Made by a program: the position numbers and the translations under genes
NCBI GenBank assembly: GCA_026419775.2
Contig: JAOPGA020001453.1
Span: 1-26,049 of the forward strand
DNA: 26,049 bases
Direction of reading: 5' to 3'
DNA from: Acrasis kona
Lineage: Eukaryota > Heterolobosea > Eutetramitea > Acrasida > Acrasidae
Shown here: positions 17,371 to 26,049 of the stretch, piece by piece
How positions within the stretch are numbered: the stretch's first letter is position 1
Layout: each line of letters opens with the position of its first letter
Notes under the pieces: generated by a model
Seen by the model: the letters and a program-made list of their open reading frames with translations, nothing else
Told to the model about the DNA's origin: nothing
Database searches by the model: none

Positions 17371-20300
17371 TGTTGAATTGAGGTCTACATTCCAAATTCT
17401 TGTAAGGGTATTGAGTTGTATTTTCGGAAGGAATTTCGTGATTTGTGACTTCGGGAGAAATGATCATGCGTTTAGACCTCTTGTATTTAAGTGCTAATAA
17501 TACGATTACACAAATGATGATCGATAAAACTATCAAAATCAAAACAATCACAACTACACTAATGGTCAGTACAACCAAACTACTTGAAGAGGGCTGGTCG
17601 ATACTATTGGTGCTACCACTGCTGGTTGTGTTACTTTGGGAAGCATCAAGACTGTAAATAACAAGTACTGATGATGCATTAGATGCCTTCAAATCTCTTC
17701 TATTTAGTATGCTACTCTCATTGATGTAAATGTTACTCTGAGATATAACCAACGAGGAGTCCTGAAGGAATGCATTCGATTTGAATGTGTCAGGAAGCTT
17801 ATCCAAAACGATTTTTGAAGCAATTACGTTATTACTGGAGAATGTAACTAATACAGAGCCAGTTTTCGAAGTGGTGCCAAGATTCAAATTTACCGTATAA
17901 GTGGTCATCAATGAAAATGTAAACTGTTTCTTTGCAGAATAGACATTAGAGTTTTGTGACACAAGGATATGAACATAGGACACTGTATCATAAATAAGTG
18001 TCAATCTGACAAAGAACCCATCGGCATTTAGCCACAACTCCATAGGATTTAAACCAAACGAACAAGAATTAATATTAAAGGTACATTGTACAGAAGTAAT
18101 GTTTGATTTCTTTGAAGAAGTCGTCAACGCTCTTCTACTATTTTGTCCACCAATAAAGCTAGATGTTAATTGAACGATATTTTGATTATTCTCTCTAGCT
18201 ACGGCTACAACAGGAGCACCGTCACTTTGAACATTTTCGCTGCTTGGTCCAGAGAAGAAATTTAATACATTAGTAACACTGTCCAGAGGTAAAGATATCG
18301 CGTTTTGACTTTGTGTAGCAGAGGGAACAAGTAAGGAACTATTTGTGGCAACAGGACTGCTCGAAGGGATAGTAGTTGGAGTTGGAGTTTGTATAGTAGT
18401 AGGAGAGTTTGTTTGTGGTAGAGTAGGCATAGAAGTGGGAGTGGAAGTCGGGTTAACGGTCAAAGTTGGAGTAGTAGTCGGAGTAGATATGGAAGTAAGA
18501 GTAGGTGTGGGTGTAGGAGTAAAAGTAGGAGAGGGGGTTGGAGATTTAACTACAACTACACTTAATGCTGTTGTATTTGTACTTGTAGAGCTTGGAATCA
18601 CAACAGCAGTACTACTACCAGTGGATATCGAATAACCACTACCAGAGGAAGACAACACTGGTGTATAACCAGGTGTAACAGCAACAGTAGCAGCAACGGA
18701 TGTAGTTTTAGTGCTCACGTCATAGCTGCTAATAGTAGCACTGCTACTACTAGTATTAGCTGATAAAAAGTAAGCAGTAGATGCTCCAGTAACATTATTA
18801 TATACCGTAAACACTACGATATTTCCAGCTGGCATTACCATAACTACGGAAACGTTCGATACTGTAGTAGTATTGGACAACACCGAGTTCATTATACTAG
18901 GTACACTAACCATGCTCAAAACATTCGACCCATCAGATCTACTCGTAGATATTAAAACGCTAGTTGTTTTTGTAGCTGGGTCGTATACGGTAGCTAAGCT
19001 ACTACTGGAACCGCTAATAGTCGCCACTGTAGTAACGTTACTGTTAGGTACCAAATTGAGTTGAGAAAGCGTAGTAACGCCGTTGTTGAATGTAGAAATC
19101 ACTACATCTGTGTTATTAGTGGTCGTAGTAGGAGCGATTTGTCCAATTTGTCCTTGGATACCTGACTTGATGATGGATGTTATTTGTGTGCCGTTTTTTG
19201 ATGTAGTGGATAGTACAGTAGATGTGTTTGATGTAGTATTGTAAAAGTACACAACTGAGACACCATTTTGAATAAACGCAACAGTGTATGGTATAGAAGT
19301 TGGTGTTGGAGTTGGATTTGATGTAGGTGTTACTGATAAAGTAGAGGATTGTGAAGGAGTTGAAGTAACAGATGATGTAAGTGTTGAAGTAGATGTTGTG
19401 GTCAAAGTAGGAGTAGACGTTGGAGTAGCAGTAATAGTTGGAGTTGATGTGGGTGTGAGCGTCGGTGTTGGAGTCGGAGTCGAAGTGATAGTAATGGTAT
19501 TAGTTGTTGTTATGGTTGATATTGTAGATGTAGGAGTGGACGTTGGGGTCGGTGTAGGAGTGGAAGTAGAAGTGGACGTTGGGGTCGGTGTAGAAGTGGA
19601 AGTAAGTGTAGGTGTTCGCGTTGGAGTGGGTGTTGGAGTGGGAGTAGGCGTAGAGGTCGGTGTAGGGGTGATTGTTGGGGTAGAGGTCGGTGTTGGAGTG
19701 GATGTTGTAGTCAAAGTAGGAGTAGGCGATGAGGTGGCAGTAATAGTTGATGTTGAAGTAGGTGTTGGGATTGGAGTGGATGTTGGCGTAGGAGTAGGTG
19801 TGAGAGTGGGCGTAGGGGATGGAGTTGAAGTAGGTGTATTAGTTGGTGTGGGTGTCTGAGTGGGAGTTGATGTTCGAGTTGGAGTCGGAGTGGGTGTGAC
19901 AGTTGATGTAGAAGTGATGGTCTGAGTGGCAGTAGGTGTTAACGTTGGTGTAGATGTTGGAGTATTTGTAAAAGTTGGTGTAGATGTTGGAGTTGATGTT
20001 GCCGTAGGGGCGAAAGTGGTAGTCAGTGTAGGTGTTGGAGTGGCAGTGGTAGTTGAAGTAGAGGTTGTGGATGGAGTGGATGTTGGCGTAGGTGTCGGCG
20101 TTGGAGTAGCAGTAATAGTTGAAGTGGACGTTGGAGCAGGCGTGGTTGAGGGTGTTGGTGTGGGAGTAGGCGTAGAGGTCGGTGTAGGGGTAATTGTTGG
20201 GGTAGAGGTCGATGTTGGAGTGGGCGTAGGAGTAGGCGTGGGAGTAAGAGTTGGCGTTGGGGTGGTAGTCGTAGTAGGTGTTGGAGTGGGTGTTGATGTA

Positions 20301-23300
20301 GGCGTTGGTGTAGGAGTGGGCGTTGGTGTTGGTGTAGGCGTTGTGGTGGGTGTAGGAGTGGGTGTTGGTGTAGGTGTAGGAGTGGGTGTTGGTGTAGGTG
20401 TAGGTGTGGGTGTTGGAGTGGGTGTTGGAGTGGGTGTTGGAGTGGGTGTAGGTGTTGGAGTGGGTGTAGGTGTAGGTGTTGGAGTAGGTGTAGGAGTAGG
20501 TGTAGGAGTAGGAGTAGGTGTTGGAGTGGGTGTTGGTGTAGGTGTTGGAGTAGGTGTAGGAGTGGGTGTAGGAGTGGGCGTTGGTGTCGGAGTAGGTGTA
20601 GGAGTAAATGTAGGAGTCAGCATTGAAGTAGCGGCATTGAATCCAGTATTATTAACATACAAAACCCTTATACGAACATTATCTGCTGCAAAAATAACAT
20701 TATAAACAGGATCAAAAGCTATTCCAAATGGTTGACTCCAAGCAATAGATGACGCCGATCCACTCTCCGGATTAATAGCATTGTTACCAGTTCCAGAAAT
20801 CAAAGTTATTATTTTACTCTTTAAATTAATAGCTCTTATTATATTATTCAACGAATCGGCAACATACAAGATATTTCTAGAGTTATCAATTGTAATGCCA
20901 CGAGGTTGATTAAACACACAATTAATTGCAAGACCACCATCGCCTGAATAACCAAACACATTATAGGTTCCTGCAACTCTAGAAATAATGTTGCTTGTCA
21001 AATTAACGCTTCTAATGATGGATTGCTCTGCAATGTACATCATGTTGTTGACACTATCAACTGCGATAGAACAAGGAGAGTTGAGTTGTGCACTACTTGC
21101 CAATCCACCATCACCAGAATAACCTGCAGTTCCTGTGCCTGCAAATGTTGTAATAATTCCGGACGTTCTGTTAATAACTCTTATGTTGCCTGATCCGCTA
21201 TTTGTGATGTATAACAAATTATTCTTAGAGTCGATATAAAGTCCGAATGGATTACAAAGACTAGCATTAGTTGCAGGTCCGTTATCTCCTGCAATTCCGC
21301 AGGATCCAGTTCCCGCAACTTTGGTTACAATACCACTCGTTCGGTTTACAACGCGAACGTAATGAGTATCATAATCACAAAAGTATACCAAGTTATTGAT
21401 GGTGTCTGCAGTGGGTGCAACTGGATTGCTAAGGAGGGCTGATTTCGCTGGTCCTCCATCTCCACTATATCCGGAGACGATGGTACTACCAGCGAAGGTA
21501 GACAGTATATTCGTGTTTCGATTGAGCACTTTGACAGTGTGTGCTCCACCGTCAGTAAAATACAGCAAGTTATTAGTAGAGTCGATGTTAACTGAATATG
21601 CTTTTCCTAGGATGCGTGCACCACTTGCAGGACCTGCATAGTTGGTCACGGAGCCAACAACAGTACTAATGATGGAATTTCTTACATCAATGGATCTTAT
21701 TACCCTGCTGTCGACATCAGCTACATACAGTTGGTTGGCTGCACCATTAAAAGAAAGTTTATTAGGTCTTTTGAAGGTAGCTAAAGTAGCCAGTCCTCCA
21801 TCTCCAGTGTAACCAGTAACACCTACAACTCCTGCAAAAGTGGATACGATTGCTGTTGACATGTTAACAGCTCTCACAAGAACATTATTATAATCATCAA
21901 TATAAGCAATATTTCTAACAGGATCAATGGCAACATCACATGGCGTATAAAACGCTGCATTTACAGCTGGTCCGTTGTCACCCGAGAATCCTGCACCATT
22001 GCCTCCTGCGAAAAGATACATCATTCCAGAAGTTCGGTTGACCACTCTTACTGCATTATTGCCAAGTTCGGAAATGTAAATAATATTATTGTTTGTAGGA
22101 TCAAGAGATAGTGACCAAGGACTGTTCAATTTGGAACCAGAAGCAACCACTGGAGTCGAACTAAATCCACTCTGTCCACTCACTCCAGCGATGGTAGTGA
22201 TAACTCCGGATGTTCGATTCCAGCATCGAAGAGTATGGGTATCCTCTTCTACATAGTACAAGACGTTATTAGCCGAGTGTAGAGCGATTACACTTATTCT
22301 GGAAATTGGAGTACTACTGCTTGCTACGGTCCCATCTGCAGTGTAACCAGATGAACCAGTACCAATTACAGTTCTAATTATCTTTGAAGTCATATTAATC
22401 TCTCTCAGAGCATAATTTCCATAATCAGTAATATACAACAAGTTATTAATAGGATCAAAAACAGTATGTCTTGGACTATAAAAAGTAGCAGATATAGCAG
22501 GTCCACCATCTCCAGTGTAACCTTGAATACCATTTCCTGCAATAACTGTAGCAGTGTTAGAGGTAAGATTGACCATTCTGATAAGGTTTTCTGTAATGTC
22601 AACAAAGAATAACAAATTTCTAGTAGGTTCGTAGGAGATGGTTTGGACGCTACCAATTTGAGCATTTATAGCCGTAGTAGGTGCATATCTATCGTATTTA
22701 TTACCAACAACAGTGTCATAGACTTGATTTGAAATAAGACGAACTGCATTCACATCAGAAACTATAAATCCACCGGTGATGGTATCAAAATCAAAACTAT
22801 AAGCATTATATAAGCTAGTGAATCTTGTGTAACTATTTTCAACAAATGGTGAATTTTTTCCATCACCAATAACAGTAGAAATAATATTGGTCGTCAAGTC
22901 AACCACCCTTATGACATTATTTTGCATATCACAAATATACAATAATTTATTAGTCGAGTCTATTATGGCACATCTGGCGTCATTCAAGGTAGAGTTTATC
23001 GCAGCACCTCCATCACCAGTATAAGACTGAACGCCCGCTGAACCCGCAATCTTCGTAATAACACCACTTGTTCTGTTGATACGTCTCACTACACCCGATG
23101 GTTCTGGAACATAAACAAGATTATTAACATAGTCAATTGAAAGTAAACTAGGTGCGTTCATGTTAGCACTTGTTGCTAACCCACCTTCTCCACTATATCC
23201 TTGTGTACCTATTTTAAGTTAAGACTAGCTTACTAAATGTAAAAACGTTACCAGTTCCCGCAAATGTAGTAATGTTGCCGAATCTATCTACGGCTCTAAT

Positions 23301-25007
23301 CACGCTGTTTTGATGCTCCGTAAAGTACAATGTGTTGTTCACAGTGTCGAGCACGACACCATAAGGTTTGCATATCTGAGCGTTTAGTGCACTGCTGTTA
23401 TCTCCACTGTAACCACACGTACCTAAGCCAATTATTAAAAATTTACAAAGTTCGAGTTACTTACCAACTCCTGCAAATCTTCGGATAATGCCGGTGGTTC
23501 GATCCACTACTCTTACCATATTATTATTAAAATCAGTAATATACACCAAGTTGTTTGTTGTATCGATTGCTAATCCAACAGGAGTGTTAAGTGTTGCTGA
23601 TGTTGCCAAACCACCATCTCCGCTATAGGACCCGACGCCACTTCCTGCCAATGTATAAACTGTGTTGTTGGAGCGATCCAACACTTTGACGCTATTGTAA
23701 CCAGTATCGACGAAATAGATTAAATTGTTCACCGAGTCGACTTTAGCGGAGTAAATGGGACCTAAGATTCTTGCGTTGAGTGCGGGTCCGTTATAAAGAT
23801 TTGGAGAACCAACAACAGTTTGAATCTTGTTGGTGTTCAAGTCAATGCTACGTATGACTCTGTTGAGCCTATCCACAACGTATAATAAGCTTCTAGAGGC
23901 ATCAAATGTTAAACTGTTGGTCAATGTAAATTTTGCAAGAGCAGCGTTTCCGCCATCGCCACCTATTGTTGATTAATTCGACAATGGAAAGGTTTGATGA
24001 CTTACTGTATCCAGATACACCTGTTCCGGCTAGTGTTGTAATGTTATTGGTGGTCATGTTTACCATTCTCACAACAAGGTTGTTAAAATCTGCAATGTAC
24101 ATGACGTTCCTATCCTTGTCGAGTATCATGTCGCAAGGACTGTTTAACTTTGCAGCAGATGCTGATCCGTTATCACCAGAGTAACCAGCTCCGTTGGCAC
24201 CTGCAAAAGCGTTAATCACTCCTGTTACCAAGTTGATGGATCTCACAGAGTTACCACACAACTCAGCAACGTATAACAACTTGTTTGTGGTATCTATTTG
24301 AATGCCCCATGGCGAGCACATTTTTGCAGACTTTGCGTCTCCTCCGTTACCAGTTGTTCCAGAAGTACCTACCGTACCAGCAATGTAGGAGATTGTGTTA
24401 CTCGTGCGGTTTAGTTTTCTTATGATTTGATTTCCTTCTTCGGCCCAATATAGTACATTATTGTCATTGTCAACAACAATGGAACAAGGTCTGTAGATAG
24501 CAGCAGAAGTGGGAACTCCTGATCCGTCGGAATATCCCTGAGTACCAGTTCCTGCTATGGTTCTCACGAGACCTGAAGTGCGATTTACTTCTCTAATTAC
24601 ATGATTGTTCCAGTCGGAGATGTAAACTAAATTGTTGACGGAGTCTATGGCCATGTGAAAAGCTTGATTGAGGGATGCGTTGACGGCTGGACCGCCATCT
24701 CCAGAATAACCGGCTTTGCCTGGAATGCTATTAGTTGAGGAGAAGTGAATGAATTACCATTTCCTGCGAACAGCGTTGTAGTTTTGGTGTTAAGGTTAAC
24801 AGCTCTGACTACGTTGTCATTAAGGTCGGAGACATATAGTATGTTGTTGACTGTGTCCAAACGGGCAGTGAGGGGAGTAGCCAGCTGAGCGTTCATGCTA
24901 CTGGATGGAGTGTAAACACTAAAACCACCTCCGACCAACGTAGAGATTGTCGACGCTGCAAAGACGGTAGCGAAAAACGTTACGCATAGCAATAGCTCCG
25001 ACCTCAT
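17366..25007 (-). CDS. Giant NHL-repeat surface protein with Thr-Pro stalk and C-terminal membrane helix
   Basis: Five exons (24758-25007, 24007-24719, 23465-23963, 23252-23422, 17366-23208) with introns of 38, 43, 42 and 43 nt give 2,491 residues. A signal peptide ([19 protein letters not shown]) is followed by about two dozen NHL-like units of about 57 residues to near residue 1400; the typical core is [13 protein letters not shown] followed by D-x-x-NNLLYI and a VNRTSG-like end. A Thr-Pro linker spans about 1408-1848. Next comes a Ser/Thr/Val-rich beta-type region, a second short Thr-Pro linker (around 18368-18545), and a domain containing [18 protein letters not shown]. One membrane helix (about 2425-2451) is followed by KYKRSKR and a tail of about 40 residues. 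Topology is type I, with propellers outside. NHL propellers bind proteins, RNA or carbohydrate, so adhesion or environmental sensing is likely (inference). ATG 25007 was chosen because it gives the signal peptide. Confidence 0.9.
18368..18545 (-). repeat. Second, shorter Thr-Pro-coding tract
   Basis: About 180 bp in the same large exon again encodes alternating Thr/Pro with Ser, Leu, Val and Gln substitutions (for example [16 protein letters not shown]). It separates the beta-rich region from the membrane-proximal domain and is more diverged than the main tract, so it looks like a second spacer of the same kind. Confidence 0.85.
19295..20620 (-). repeat. Thr-Pro-coding degenerate hexanucleotide tract
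   Basis: About 1.3 kb is built from units of the form ACN-CCN on the coding strand (TPTPTPTP), purest at about 20330-20610 and more mixed with Ser, Leu, Ile and Ala codons toward 19300. The third codon positions vary freely while Thr-Pro is kept. The plus strand is the G/T-rich complement, and its open Val-Gly frames are by-products of the repeat. As protein it should be an extended, probably heavily O-modified stalk. Confidence 0.93.
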
Positions 25008-25301
25008 TTCCACTAAAATAAATTGGCTTCCGTAGAAAATTAATATTTTAGGAAGATCAATACGTATTTTATGACCAAAAAGGAATGGTAGAACATTTAG
25101 GTAAACTCCTGAAAAAATGCTTTTGTTGAATGGTCAACCATGTCGTAGTGGAACCGCCACAACCGTACGACCAATAATAATGCAAATTTGGAAACATTCC
25201 ATTCCACTGGAACGTGTAATGGTTTTTTTTAGATTGAAGTTCCGTTTTGTAAGAATATAAATAAATTATAATTGAACTTCAAATAAAAAGTTATAACGAC
25301 A
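25008..25301. promoter_or_regulatory. Divergent intergenic region between NHL gene and transposase
   Basis: This 294-bp stretch separates two genes transcribed apart. It contains a 9-bp inverted repeat, TTGAAGTTC (25234-25242) and GAACTTCAA (25274-25282), and an AT-rich run before the transposase ATG. The left end of the transposon may lie here, but without its right end I cannot identify terminal inverted repeats or a target duplication. Confidence 0.4.
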
Positions 25302-26049
25302 ATGCCAAGAGAGCACAGAAGACATGGCGAGCGACCTCAAGTTGCTCCTTATAGACAACAACAATATAATGGCCAATCTCCGCACTTCAGGACATTCATT
25401 GCTAAAGAGCATATTATAAGACAGCGAGTGGAACAGGTTGTACATAAAGAAGATCTAGACGAGTTTCTAGATTCATTTGAGGATGCTGCAAGAGAAGACA
25501 ATTGGGAGAAAGTCAATTATGGATACTCTCTCCGTGCCGTCGCATTGATCATCATCCATTATTTGATTGACCACGCTTCTATTACATGTGACAAATTCAA
25601 ATCAAATTGGGGAATGCCAGGCAATGGTTTAACTCGTATAATGCCAAGAGCATTAAAATACATTGAGGCATATATCTCTGAGGAAATGCAAATGGGTACC
25701 TATCAACAACGTTTGGAGATTGCCCAGCAACACATGGGTGCTGACTTTGGAGATGTCACAGGGATTATTGATGGTGTGCACATTTGGGTAAAACATCTCC
25801 GACCAACATCAAAGTATGGTTTTGAACACGATAGTTGGTACTCTTATAAATTTCAAAAATTTGGCATTAACATACAAGTAATGTGTGATGGAATGCGTGC
25901 ACCTATTTGGACAGATTTAGGAAATCCTGCTGGTGTTCATGATATCCGATGTGTGACCCGCAGCAAACTTGAGGATAAGCTTCATCCAAATGAAAAAATT
26001 CTTGCAGATGGTGGATATGTTAATTCAAGAAGCCGGATTCGATTTGTCC
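25302..26049 (+). CDS. DDE transposase, PIF/Harbinger or IS5-like (DDE_Tnp_4 type), cut by window end
   Basis: The frame is open from ATG 25302 through the window edge (249 codons seen, no stop). The N-terminal part is Gln/Arg-rich (MPREHRRHGERPQVAPYRQQ), then mostly helical. The catalytic core begins with DVTGIIDGVHIWV (first Asp, D157), continues through SYKFQKFGINIQVMCDG, then NPAGVHDIRCV (second Asp, D214) and KILADGGYVNS. In this family the third acidic residue lies downstream and is outside the window. The order and spacing fit DDE-superfamily endonucleases that cut and paste DNA. The visible part is undamaged, so the element may be recent, or the gene could be a retained HARBI1-like host gene; the missing 3' half would decide. 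Confidence 0.85.
   Translation, partial: MPREHRRHGERPQVAPYRQQQYNGQSPHFRTFIAKEHIIRQRVEQVVHKEDLDEFLDSFEDAAREDNWEKVNYGYSLRAVALIIIHYLIDHASITCDKFKSNWGMPGNGLTRIMPRALKYIEAYISEEMQMGTYQQRLEIAQQHMGADFGDVTGIIDGVHIWVKHLRPTSKYGFEHDSWYSYKFQKFGINIQVMCDGMRAPIWTDLGNPAGVHDIRCVTRSKLEDKLHPNEKILADGGYVNSRSRIRFV
25302..26049 (+). mobile_element. Left part of a PIF/Harbinger-like DNA transposon
   Basis: This is called only from the transposase coding sequence. The element boundaries are not visible: the right end is beyond the window and the left end should lie in 25008-25301, between the transposase and the NHL gene start. Confidence 0.55.

Noticed and set aside
18345-20705. Long plus-strand open frames encoding Val-Gly repeats
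   Set aside because: They are the reverse complement of the Thr-Pro-coding tracts; the minus-strand frame continues into structured domains on both sides and has a signal peptide and membrane helix.
25234-25282. 9-bp inverted repeat as a transposon end
   Set aside because: Both arms lie on the same side of the transposase and are only 31 nt apart, so they cannot be the two termini; chance in AT-rich DNA is likely.

Overview
The window looks like nuclear DNA of a unicellular eukaryote. An amoeboflagellate of the Naegleria type (Heterolobosea) is my best guess, because it combines gene-dense AT-rich DNA, very short GT-AG introns (36-49 nt almost everywhere), copine, GH1 and USP genes, a Gal4-type zinc-cluster protein, and a giant NHL-repeat membrane protein with Thr-Pro linkers. 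This is inference from gene content; there is no rRNA or other phylogenetic marker here. Many genes become complete only after short introns are removed, and every multi-exon model below was checked for an open, continuous frame across its junctions.

Positions 1-1479 hold a duplicated, repeat-rich locus for small proteins with coiled-coil and beta-grasp-like modules. Almost the same 42/46-nt intron, always followed by the same Gly-linker start, occurs six times. Positions 2149-6263 carry a copine, a 62-residue unknown protein and a membrane-anchored family 1 beta-glucosidase, all on the minus strand. Positions 6576-9920 (plus) carry a methyltransferase-fold protein with permuted motif order and a zinc-cluster transcription factor whose DNA-binding domain straddles a 39-nt intron. 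Positions 9948-14048 (minus) carry a PP2C phosphatase and a six-exon sirtuin-like protein whose zinc module is split by an insertion of about 500 residues and whose catalytic His is Arg. Positions 14259-17352 (plus) encode a USP47-like deubiquitinase. Positions 17366-25007 (minus) encode a secreted or surface protein of about 2,490 residues: signal peptide, about two dozen NHL-like repeats, a Thr-Pro stalk, a beta-rich outer domain, one membrane helix and a short tail. The last 750 bp are the 5' part of a DDE transposase gene (PIF/Harbinger or IS5-like).

The genes do not form one pathway. Several are signalling or surface functions (copine, PP2C, NHL receptor-like protein) and others are nuclear regulators (zinc cluster, sirtuin-like, USP). 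Shared features are miniature introns, convergent neighbours only 13-27 bp apart, and an AATAAA-type signal that overlaps the stop codon in most genes. The most unusual items are the split pseudo-sirtuin, the repeated intron/linker module, and the NHL protein whose introns keep register with its repeats.
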